Notes: generated by a model not told the origin, from the sequence alone. Counted from the stretch's first letter, positions 1 to 5,449 are shown. The stretch: 7,482 nucleotides of DNA from an uncultured Collinsella sp. (GCA_958446785.1 CAUCXP010000067.1:1-7482), one strand, 5' to 3'. Numbers and translations are program-made.

Positions 1-312
1 AGCAACTACTACGTCACTAACAGCGGCTTTAACGTTGCCAAGTATGTGGTGGACGAGTATGTGTTCAACCGCCCGTTTGAGCCGGAGTTTGTGACGGCGC
101 AGGACGAGGCGCTGTGGATGGTCGTCCCCATGGGCGTCGTCGACAAGTACGTCAAGGATCCCGAGCTGCGCGCTAAGGTGCATCGTCTGGACAAGGAAGG
201 CAAGGGCGCCGACCCTTCGTTTATGAAGGGCGACTTTGTCTTTAACCGCTGGCTGCGCATGTGGCACACCAAGCTGCGCCACTTTAAGCTGTTCAAGACG
301 TATTACAAGTAG
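1..312 (+). CDS. 3' end of an unrecognised protein gene (5' end outside window)
   Basis: An open frame runs from the first base of the window to a TAG at 310-312 with no stop, giving 103 visible residues. Translation is open upstream of the GTG at 46, so this is the C-terminal part of a longer protein and not a gene starting at 46. The visible part is mixed charged and aromatic, has no membrane segment, and ends in a basic, aromatic tail (RMWHTKLRHFKLFKTYYK). Codon choice is GC-rich like the neighbours. I do not recognise the family. It is followed by a GC-rich hairpin (322-351) before the racemase gene, so the two are probably separate transcription units. Confidence 0.75.
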   Translation, partial: SNYYVTNSGFNVAKYVVDEYVFNRPFEPEFVTAQDEALWMVVPMGVVDKYVKDPELRAKVHRLDKEGKGADPSFMKGDFVFNRWLRMWHTKLRHFKLFKTYYK

Positions 313-321
313 ATGAGTGCG

Positions 322-351
322 GCGCCCGTCCGGTTTACATCGGGCGGGCGC
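322..351 (+). other. GC-rich hairpin between the first gene and the racemase gene
   Basis: Arms 322-332 and 341-351 pair over 11 bp with one G-T wobble around an 8-base loop. It begins 9 bases after the stop codon at 310-312, as a terminator would, but no T-tract follows, so it could be a weak terminator or just a structured spacer. Confidence 0.5.
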
Positions 352-360
352 GGGTATGAT
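334..360 (+). promoter_or_regulatory. Candidate promoter for the racemase gene
   Basis: TTTACA (334-339) and TATGAT (355-360) resemble -35 and -10 boxes, with a short 15-base spacer. The -35 lies in the loop of the 322-351 hairpin and the spacer is made of its right arm. The -10 lies 36 bases before the chosen start at 397. The short, very GC-rich spacer makes this only a candidate. Confidence 0.35.
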
Positions 361-396
361 ACGCGCAATTGCGCAAGCGTCACCAAGGAGGCGGCG

Positions 397-1143
397 ATGG
401 AAAAGCTGGGAGTTATCGGCGGCATGGGCGCCGAGGCCACGTCGTATTACTACGACCAGGTAGTGCGTCATACGGCTGCTGCCTGCGATCAGGAACATAT
501 CGACATGGTGGTGCTCTCCAAGTCGACCATGCCCGACCGCACGCTTGCCATTAAGACCGGCGAGCATGCCAAGCTGCTGGCGACCATGAAAGAGTGTGCC
601 CAGGCACTCGAGTCGCTGGGCTGTGCGCACATTGCCATTCCCTGCAACACGTCGCACTACTTCTACGACCAGATCCAGTCGTTTACGAAGGTGCCGATTA
701 TTCACATGCCGCGTGAGTCGGTGCGCTATGCCCTTGCGGGTGCGGTGATGGGGGAGCGCGAGTTCGACCCCAACCTGAGTATGCCGGCCGAGTCGGTGCA
801 CAAGATTGGCATCATGGGCACCGACGGAACCGTGGGCGCGGGCGTCTACGGCCGCGAATGCGAGGCTGCGGGTGTTGAGGTCGTCTATCCCAGCGAGAAA
901 CGTCAGAACGATGTGATGTCGCTTATCTACGATGATGTGAAGGCCGGACGTGAGCCCGATATGGATAAGTTCGACCGCGTGATGTGGGAGTTCGCCCGTA
1001 GCGGCTGCGACCGTGTCATTCTGGCCTGCACCGAGCTATCGGTGCTGCAGAAGTATCGAGAGATGCCCGAGATCACCCTCGATGCCATGGATGTCCTGGT
1101 GCGCGAATCCATCATCCGCAGCGGCGCCCCCTACCGCCTCTAG
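397..1143 (+). CDS. Aspartate/glutamate racemase family protein
   Basis: The 248-residue product belongs to the cofactor-independent Asp/Glu racemase superfamily, which interconverts L and D amino acids using two cysteines as acid and base. The N-terminus carries the family's GVIGGMGAEAT motif (residues 5-15). The first catalytic cysteine is C83 in PCNTSH and the second is C211 in LACTELS, one in each of the two similar halves. Length is normal for the family. No signal peptide is seen, so it is cytosolic. I chose ATG 397 because AAGGAG lies at 385-390, six bases upstream, and homology begins at once. An in-frame ATG at 313 directly follows the previous stop, has no ribosome site and would add 28 unrelated residues. 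The substrate cannot be told from sequence: aspartate, glutamate or a broad-specificity type like YgeA/RacX are all possible. Confidence 0.9.
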   Translation: MEKLGVIGGMGAEATSYYYDQVVRHTAAACDQEHIDMVVLSKSTMPDRTLAIKTGEHAKLLATMKECAQALESLGCAHIAIPCNTSHYFYDQIQSFTKVPIIHMPRESVRYALAGAVMGEREFDPNLSMPAESVHKIGIMGTDGTVGAGVYGRECEAAGVEVVYPSEKRQNDVMSLIYDDVKAGREPDMDKFDRVMWEFARSGCDRVILACTELSVLQKYREMPEITLDAMDVLVRESIIRSGAPYRL

Positions 1144-1149
1144 CTTCCG

Positions 1150-1170
1150 ACCTGTCAAAAAGGGACAGGT
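1150..1170 (+). terminator. Weak terminator-like hairpin after the racemase gene
   Basis: ACCTGTC (1150-1156) and GACAGGT (1164-1170) form a 7-bp stem with a 7-base A-rich loop, six bases after the racemase stop. TAATTTT follows. It is short and may assist the stronger terminator at 1203-1239, or be part of a dispersed repeat. Confidence 0.4.
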
Positions 1171-1202
1171 TAATTTTGGTAGGTTTTATCTGGTGAAACA
1201 GT

Positions 1203-1239
1203 AAAGGCCTCGGCTCGTTTGGTGCGAGCCGAGGCCTTT
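1203..1239. terminator. Strong bidirectional intrinsic terminator between convergent genes
   Basis: Perfect 15-bp inverted repeat (1203-1217 and 1225-1239) with a 7-base loop. The arms begin with AAA and end with TTT(T), so a T-run follows the hairpin on both strands. It sits between the + strand racemase gene and the end of the - strand ECF operon (stop at 1269-1271) and probably terminates both. Confidence 0.9.
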
Positions 1240-1268
1240 TGCGTTGGACGGTTGCTGTCGGTGGCGAA

Positions 1269-2015
1269 CTAGAACAGGAAGCCGATGGCGATGAGGGCGA
1301 TGCTGACGATGAGCACGGCGATGTCCAGGCCCTTGATGGGGTAGCGCTTGTACGAGCTGACGCGTGTGCGCAGATAGAAGCCGCGCTGTTCTGCCGCCAA
1401 GGCTGTGGCATCGGTCTTGCCCACGCTCGAGATGAGCAGTGGCACGCACAGTGGCAGCATGAGCTTAAGCTTCTTGATGGGGTTCTTGGTGTCGTACTCG
1501 ACGCCGCGTGCGGTCTGCGCTTCCATGATGGCGTTCATCTCCTGACCAAACACCGGAACAAAGCGCAGCGCCGTGGTAAAGGTGAAGGCATAGCGATACG
1601 GTACGTGCAGCACCTCGACGCAGGCGTTGGCAAGGTCGTTGAGCTTGGTCACCATGAGCATGAGGATGAGTGGCAGCGCCACGCCCAGCAGGCGCAGACA
1701 GGCCTTCGATCCTGTGATGAGGCCCGTGTCGGTGATAAAGCCCCACACCACGTTGCCGTCGCGCATAAAGGCCAGCTGGAGCACCAGCATGATAAGCGCG
1801 AGCGGAATCAGCAACTTGAGCAACGAGAACAGACGGTCGACGACGCCGGCATAGGCACCCAGCGCAAGGGTGAGTACCAAAAAGCCCAGCAGCGCCACGT
1901 AGGTGTCGGACAAGAAGATGCCGACGATGATGGCGGCGGCGAGGCCCAATTTGACGACGGGGTTCAGGCGATGCAGTAGCGTATCGCCTGGCATGTAGTC
2001 GATGACGTTAACCAC
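1269..2015 (-). CDS. ecfT: ECF transporter transmembrane component EcfT
   Basis: The 248-residue membrane protein is the coupling subunit of an energy-coupling factor importer. It links ATP hydrolysis by the EcfA domains to movement of the substrate-binding S component. The N-terminus has the family pattern DTLLHRLNPVVKL (residues 11-23), followed by several hydrophobic segments (about 24-52, 65-83, 107-122 and a last one at 230-248). The cytoplasmic helices carry the two short X-Arg-Gly coupling motifs: ARG at 169-171 and QRG at 210-212. The GTG start at 2015 is chosen because AAGGAG lies at 2026-2031, 10 bases upstream, and it gives an 8-base overlap with the ATPase gene (GTGGTTAA), which implies translational coupling. 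An ATG at 2048 would add 11 residues that do not fit the family; an ATG at 1994 is another option. It is the last gene of the operon, ending before the 1203-1239 terminator. Confidence 0.92.
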   Translation of the reverse strand: MVNVIDYMPGDTLLHRLNPVVKLGLAAAIIVGIFLSDTYVALLGFLVLTLALGAYAGVVDRLFSLLKLLIPLALIMLVLQLAFMRDGNVVWGFITDTGLITGSKACLRLLGVALPLILMLMVTKLNDLANACVEVLHVPYRYAFTFTTALRFVPVFGQEMNAIMEAQTARGVEYDTKNPIKKLKLMLPLCVPLLISSVGKTDATALAAEQRGFYLRTRVSSYKRYPIKGLDIAVLIVSIALIAIGFLF

Positions 2016-3759
2016 GGCGGACCATCTCCTTGGTAATGCGAACGACATCGCTGACCTCGCTCACCTGCGCAAAAGCGGGCGAGACGGAAGATGCCAGACG
2101 GCGCGAGAGTTCAATAACCTGGGGCGGCTCAACATAGGCACGCTGCATGAGATCGATGTTCGAGAATAGCTCGTGCGTGCGGCCGCGGTCGAGGATGCGA
2201 CCGTCGGCCATTACCACAATGCGCTCGGCAAAATCCGAGACGACTTCCATATCGTGGCAGACCATAATCACGGCGCAGCCGCGCTCGGCCATGGTGCGCA
2301 CCGTTTCCATGACGGTCATGCACTCGCGGTAATCAAGGCCGCTCGTGGGCTCGTCGAGCACGACGATCTTGGGCTCAACCACTACGACGGAGGCAAGCGC
2401 CACCATTTGTCGCTGACCGCGCGAGAGCGAGAAGGGCGCCTCGTCGGCCGGCAAGCCAAAGCGGTCGATGACGAGCTGGGCACGGCGCAGAGCCTCGGCA
2501 CGGTCGATGCCGGCAAGCTCCAGGCCAAAAGCGACCTCGTCGAGTACGGTATCCTTGCAGATCTGGCGGTCGGGGTTTTGGAAGAGCGTTGCGACCTCGC
2601 GGGCAATGCGGCTCGTGGGAACGGCTGCGGTATCCAACCCCGTGACGCGCACGCTGCCCGAGGCGGGCTTAAGCAGGCCTGTGAGCAGCTTGGTGAGCGT
2701 GGTCTTGCCGGCACCGTTTTGGCCGACGATGCCCACGAGCTCGCCAGGATAGAGCGTCAGGCTTAGGTCGTGGACGGCGGCGCCGCCATTGGGATAGGCA
2801 AACTCAACGTGATCGAAGGTGAGCACGGGCTCGGCGTCCTTGGCATGAGGGCGCAACGACGGTGCATGCGGGGAGCCGGCGGGCGCCTGGGCTTCGCTGG
2901 CCGCGTGTGCGGGGTCGACGATGCCCGAAATCAGGCGCTCGGCCTCGTCGACATCCAAGCAAGGGGTACCGCTTACCAGGCCATCGGCCTCGAGGCTATT
3001 AAAGATACGCGTGACGCGAGGGCAGTCGACGCCGATGGCACGGAGCTCGTCGGTATGCGCGAAAACCTCGTGTGGCTCGCCCTGCAGCGCGATTTCGCCA
3101 TGGTTGAGCACGAGCACGCGGTTGCAGTACTCCGAGAGCAGGGCGACCTTTTGCTCAACGACGACGATGGTGATTCCAAGTGCGCGGTTTGCCTCACGCA
3201 GCGTCTCGAAGACCAGCGTGGAGCTGGCAGGGTCGAGTGCCGCGGTGGGCTCGTCGAGAACCAAGACGCGCGGACGCATAGCGAGGATGGCGGCGATGGC
3301 TACCTTTTGCTTCTGTCCGCCCGAGAGGGTGGCAATCTCGCGGTCGCGCAGGTCGCTGATGCCGACGGTCTCGAGCGTTTCGCTCACGCGCTGCTCGATC
3401 TGGTCGTGGGGAACGCCAAAGTTCTCGAGGCCAAAGAGCATCTCGTCCTCGACGACCGAAGCGACCATCTGCGTGTCGATATCCTGCAGCACGCTGCCGA
3501 CGATTTGCGACACGTCGGTGAGCGAGGCTTCGCAGGTGTCGTGGCCGTCAACCATGACGGACCCAAAGAACGTGCCGGTGTAGTGGTGGGGCACGGCACC
3601 TGACAGGCAGGCGGCAAGCGTGGACTTGCCGGCGCCCGAGGGTCCGATGATGCCGATGAAATCTCCCTTGTTCACGCTGAGCGAGATGTGGCTGAGCGCC
3701 CGCTCGGTTTGCGTGCCATAGGAGAACGAGACATCGTCGACGTTGATGATCGTTTCCAT
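2008..3759 (-). CDS. Fused double ATP-binding protein of an ECF transporter (EcfA-EcfA)
   Basis: This 583-residue protein joins two ABC ATPase domains that are separate EcfA1 and EcfA2 proteins in many bacteria. Domain 1 (about 1-245) has Walker A GPSGAGKST (39-47), Q-loop Q92, signature LSGGQ (145-149) and Walker B VLVLDEP (165-171). A linker rich in Ala and Pro spans about 282-310. Domain 2 (about 312-535) has Walker A GQNGAGKTT (346-354), Q-loop Q394, signature LSRGQ (445-449), Walker B IVVLDEP (465-471) and H-loop H502. At the H-loop position of domain 1 there is Gln (VEQK, Q203) and not His. Q203 and the altered LSRGQ signature are predicted to meet in one composite ATP site, so that site may hydrolyse poorly (inference). 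It powers uptake by the neighbouring S components through EcfT. The ATG at 3759 has GAAAGG at 3765-3770. A near-perfect 44-base palindrome lies directly upstream. Confidence 0.95.
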   Translation of the reverse strand: METIINVDDVSFSYGTQTERALSHISLSVNKGDFIGIIGPSGAGKSTLAACLSGAVPHHYTGTFFGSVMVDGHDTCEASLTDVSQIVGSVLQDIDTQMVASVVEDEMLFGLENFGVPHDQIEQRVSETLETVGISDLRDREIATLSGGQKQKVAIAAILAMRPRVLVLDEPTAALDPASSTLVFETLREANRALGITIVVVEQKVALLSEYCNRVLVLNHGEIALQGEPHEVFAHTDELRAIGVDCPRVTRIFNSLEADGLVSGTPCLDVDEAERLISGIVDPAHAASEAQAPAGSPHAPSLRPHAKDAEPVLTFDHVEFAYPNGGAAVHDLSLTLYPGELVGIVGQNGAGKTTLTKLLTGLLKPASGSVRVTGLDTAAVPTSRIAREVATLFQNPDRQICKDTVLDEVAFGLELAGIDRAEALRRAQLVIDRFGLPADEAPFSLSRGQRQMVALASVVVVEPKIVVLDEPTSGLDYRECMTVMETVRTMAERGCAVIMVCHDMEVVSDFAERIVVMADGRILDRGRTHELFSNIDLMQRAYVEPPQVIELSRRLASSVSPAFAQVSEVSDVVRITKEMVRRG

Positions 3760-3771
3760 GGATACCTTTCA

Positions 3772-3821
3772 TAGTCATTGGGGACGTTCTTACATGACTA
3801 GTCGTTTAAGAACGTCCCCAA
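3772..3821. repeat. Palindromic repeat, copy 1 (44-base near-perfect palindrome)
   Basis: Arms 3778-3792 and 3807-3821 are perfect 15-base reverse complements, and the centre contains the palindrome GACTAGTC (3796-3803) on the same axis, so the 44-base element is symmetric except for two pairs on each side of the core. It starts 18 bases before the EcfA start codon; its edge at 3772 nearly abuts the ribosome site. A second copy, lacking the right arm, is at 4500-4535: 32 of 36 aligned bases match with no gaps. It could be an operator, an mRNA hairpin or a REP/MITE-like mobile repeat; sequence alone does not decide. Confidence 0.8.
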
Positions 3822-3850
3822 GAGCTAGTTGTCTGGGACAGTCTTTGATG

Positions 3851-3876
3851 ACGGGGCCGTGGAGTTGCGGCCCCGT
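3851..3876 (-). terminator. Hairpin after the second S-component gene
   Basis: Arms 3851-3859 and 3868-3876 form a perfect 9-bp GC-rich stem with an 8-base loop; GATG/CATC can extend it past a one-base bulge. It lies 13 bases after the stop codon of the S-component gene. No strong T-tract follows on the - strand, so it may terminate only partly, or protect the upstream mRNA 3' end, letting the ATPase genes be expressed at another level. Confidence 0.55.
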
Positions 3877-3889
3877 CCATCATATCAGG

Positions 3890-4441
3890 CTATTTGTTGA
3901 GCACCTTGCGGAGGGGGAAGAAGAGGGCCTGGACCACGACGGCGTTGAAGACGGCAGTGCCGAGCACGATGGGCACCTTGGCGAGCGCCGTGGGCAGCGC
4001 GGCACCCATGATGACGGTGCCCAGGGCGGCGAAGAGGGCACCCGAGACCAGGGTGGTGAGCAGACCGGCGATGAAGGGGTTGACCTTGCTGCCGCCGATG
4101 TTTGACTTGACGAGCGCTGCCATCGTCAGCGCGCCGGCAAGCTCGGTGACAAAGTTGAGGCCAGGGATTGACGTGGTGATTTGGATAACGGCTGCCGACA
4201 GGATGCCAAAGATGGCGGCCTGGGCAAAGCTCGCCTGCGTGAGCGCGATGGCTAGGGCATAGGCGGCGATGATGAACTGAGGTTTAATTCCCGTAACCGC
4301 CAGAGCGTTGCCTACGGTCATGTTGAGGATAAAGCCGGCGGCAAGCAGGACGGCGAGCAGGACCAACGAGGTGATATCGAGGATGCCTTTGTCGGAAGCG
4401 GCGTTGGCAGAAATAGTACGAGCCTGAGTGCTGGTGGCCAT
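3890..4441 (-). CDS. ECF transporter S component, TrpP-like pattern (paralogue 2)
   Basis: The 183-residue, highly hydrophobic protein has about five or six membrane segments after a polar N-terminus of about 22 residues. It is the substrate-binding subunit type of ECF importers. The first segment has an Ala-x-x-x-Ala motif (A30, A34), typical of the helix that docks on EcfT. Its pattern, with IKPQFII near 52-58 and then QITTSIPG and a conserved Asn late in the protein, resembles the tryptophan transporter TrpP (KPD, LTT-x-x-PGG). It is a clear paralogue of the product of 4664-5236: both have LLAAGFILN, TVG, P-x-FII and SAAVIQITT. Start ATG 4441 is preceded by GAAAGGA at 4449-4455, 7 bases upstream. 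Substrate is inferred to be tryptophan or a relative from the leader peptide upstream of its paralogue; family membership is firmer than substrate. Confidence 0.85.
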   Translation of the reverse strand: MATSTQARTISANAASDKGILDITSLVLLAVLLAAGFILNMTVGNALAVTGIKPQFIIAAYALAIALTQASFAQAAIFGILSAAVIQITTSIPGLNFVTELAGALTMAALVKSNIGGSKVNPFIAGLLTTLVSGALFAALGTVIMGAALPTALAKVPIVLGTAVFNAVVVQALFFPLRKVLNK

Positions 4442-4467
4442 GATGGGTTCCTTTCGGAGGGAATTTT

Positions 4468-4497
4468 GATATAGCAGTGCCTATGCCTTCAGATGAA
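4468..4497 (-). promoter_or_regulatory. Candidate internal promoter for the second S-component gene
   Basis: On the - strand TGCTATATC (4476-4468) resembles an extended -10 box (TGn plus TATATC), similar to TGCTATAGT of the leader promoter. A poor -35 (TTCATC, 4497-4492) lies 18 bases upstream. Transcription would start near 4461. If real, the downstream ECF genes escape the leader attenuator. Confidence 0.35.
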
Positions 4498-4499
4498 GG

Positions 4500-4535
4500 T
4501 AGTCATTGGGGAAGTTTTTGAATGACTAGTCGTTT
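4500..4535. repeat. Palindromic repeat, copy 2 (right arm lost)
   Basis: Aligns without gaps to 3772-3807 with 4 mismatches, sharing TAGTCATTGGGGA (4500-4512) and the GACTAGTC core (4524-4531). Beyond 4535 the sequence departs from copy 1, so the full palindrome cannot form here. It lies about 60 bases upstream of the start at 4441, just upstream of the candidate promoter at 4468-4497. Confidence 0.7.
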
Positions 4536-4557
4536 TTGAATAATGGAGCACGGAGAC

Positions 4558-4656
4558 GGCTTTACGAGGGGCCCCAGGTTGGCGCGAAAGAGGAGCGAAG
4601 CGTACTTGGGTACGCGAGCGACGAATGAACGCCAAGATGGGGTGGCTCGTAAAGCC
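4558..4656. repeat. 99-base long imperfect inverted repeat with apical hairpin
   Basis: Outer arms 4558-4584 and 4630-4656 match as reverse complements at 22 of 27 positions, with 11 perfect outer base pairs (GGCTTTACGAG). The centre is a perfect 6-bp hairpin (4600-4605 with 4610-4615, loop TTGG). Between them lie purine-rich, unpaired GAGCGA-type stretches on the + strand, as in internal loops of structured RNA. It starts 7 bases after the stop codon of the first S-component gene (4664-4666), so as part of the - strand transcript it would fold in the intercistronic region. No T-tract follows. It may be a 3' mRNA-stabilising structure, a dispersed repeat or a structured RNA. Confidence 0.75.
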
Positions 4657-4663
4657 GAGCGGG

Positions 4664-5236
4664 TTAGTTGAGCCTAAGGGCCTTCTGGATGGGCAGGTAG
4701 AGGGCGCCGACCAGAATGGCGTTAAAGACGGCGGTCATGGCGACGACGGGCAGCATGGTGGCGGCGAGCTCGCCTACCACGCCGAGCATGGCCATCTTGA
4801 TGACCATGAAGATGACGCCCGAGACAAAGGTGGTCAGGAAGGTTGCGACAATAGCGATGGCGGGCTTTACCTGACCGTTCTTGCCGGCGGCGTTGACGAT
4901 GCCGGCCATGAGCATGGCGGCGATGCCCTCGGCGGCAAAATCGACGAACGGCGAAGTGGTGGTGATCTGGATCACGGCAGCCGAGATGAGGCCAATGACG
5001 AGCGCCTGGCCGATGTTGGGGCGAACGACCAGGATGGTGAGGCAGAAGGCCGAGATGATGAACTCGGGGCTGATCATGCCGCCCGAGATGCCCGAGATGG
5101 CCTTGCCGACGGTGAAGTTGAGGATGAAGCCGGCGGCGAGCAGGATGGCGAGCAGGACGAGGGCGCGGACATCGAGTTTGCCGCGGTCGGCGGTCTGGAC
5201 GGTGCGGGGCTGGGTGGCGGTGGTGTTCTGAGACAT
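4664..5236 (-). CDS. ECF transporter S component, TrpP-like pattern (paralogue 1)
   Basis: The 190-residue hydrophobic protein is the first transporter gene after the Trp leader. A polar N-terminus (1-25) is followed by about six membrane segments; the first has Ala-x-x-x-Ala (A30, A34) for docking to EcfT. GGMISPEFII (52-61) and a later QITTTSP resemble the GGMKPD and LTT-x-x-P blocks of TrpP tryptophan transporters. Residue numbering stays aligned with the paralogue at 3890-4441 through the first segment, which indicates tandem duplication and divergence. ATG 5236 is chosen because GAAAGGA (5245-5251) lies 8 bases upstream. An in-frame ATG at 5266 lacks a ribosome site and sits in the leader RNA. 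The upstream attenuator makes tryptophan the best substrate guess; direct proof is absent. Confidence 0.87.
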   Translation of the reverse strand: MSQNTTATQPRTVQTADRGKLDVRALVLLAILLAAGFILNFTVGKAISGISGGMISPEFIISAFCLTILVVRPNIGQALVIGLISAAVIQITTTSPFVDFAAEGIAAMLMAGIVNAAGKNGQVKPAIAIVATFLTTFVSGVIFMVIKMAMLGVVGELAATMLPVVAMTAVFNAILVGALYLPIQKALRLN

Positions 5237-5282
5237 GGTGAAAATCCTTTCGGAAGGGGAGTGCAAGAGAAAAGCGGGGGCG

Positions 5283-5410
5283 CGTGATGCGAATGCGATC
5301 GGGCTCGAGATAGAAAAAGGCCCCCGGTCGAAACCGGAGGCCTTCTAATCACCTAGAGCGCAAAAACAGGCGTGAGGGACTCACTGTCGACCGATCGTAT
5401 TCGCATCACG
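5283..5410 (-). repeat. 20-base inverted repeat flanking the attenuator terminator
   Basis: Arms 5283-5302 and 5391-5410 are reverse complements at 19 of 20 positions (the one exception would be an A-C mismatch in RNA). The 5391-5410 arm lies inside the leader peptide gene, right after the Trp codons (codons 14-20). The other arm lies after the terminator, before the first S-component gene. In a read-through transcript the two could form a long stem that encloses the terminator hairpin. Confidence 0.8.
5314..5344 (-). terminator. Attenuator: intrinsic terminator in the transporter leader
   Basis: On the - strand a 12-bp stem with one G-U wobble (5344-5333 with 5328-5317) closes a TTCG tetraloop and is followed by a run of five T (5318-5314; the last two stem positions overlap it). 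It lies 36 bases after the leader peptide stop and 77 bases before the S-component start. Its place between a Trp-rich leader peptide and a transporter gene is that of a transcription attenuator. Confidence 0.92.
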
Positions 5411-5449
5411 CCACCACCAGTTGTTAAGAGACGTCATCGTGTTCTTCAT
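5381..5449 (-). CDS. Tryptophan leader peptide with three consecutive Trp codons
   Basis: A 22-codon frame starts at ATG 5449 and stops at TGA 5383-5381. Residues 11-13 are Trp-Trp-Trp, encoded by TGG TGG TGG at 5419-5411, in the context SLNNWWWRDANT. A strong ribosome site, GAAAGGAG (5465-5458), lies 8 bases upstream, and a promoter-like -10 lies about 60 bases upstream. Three adjacent Trp codons in so short a frame are very unlikely by chance, and an intrinsic terminator follows 36 bases later. This is the layout of ribosome-mediated attenuation as in trp operon leaders: with scarce charged tRNA-Trp the ribosome stalls on the Trp codons and the terminator is prevented. The peptide probably has no function of its own. 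Here it precedes an ECF transporter, not biosynthetic genes. Confidence 0.92.
   Translation of the reverse strand: MKNTMTSLNNWWWRDANTIGRQ

Noticed and set aside
313..396. Upstream in-frame ATG at 313 as the racemase start
   Set aside because: No ribosome site, directly abuts the previous stop, and would translate through a hairpin and a promoter-like sequence; 397 has AAGGAG at the right distance.
1239..1979. Long + strand frame of 246 codons opposite EcfT
   Set aside because: It is the antisense shadow of a well-supported membrane protein gene in GC-rich DNA; its product is rich in Gln, His and Asp with no recognisable domain.
2173..3603. Long + strand frames opposite the double ATPase gene
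   Set aside because: Codon-structure shadows; the - strand frame carries every ABC motif in order.
4638..4650. GGGTGG-type string resembling part of the T-box consensus
   Set aside because: It is on the + strand, opposite to the transporter genes, and no stem I or matching terminator/antiterminator pair is seen; the Trp leader peptide explains regulation better.
4625..5287. 220-codon + strand frame rich in Gly and Asp opposite the first S component
   Set aside because: Antisense of a hydrophobic protein gene gives Gly/Asp-rich text; it has no domain and crosses the leader RNA region.
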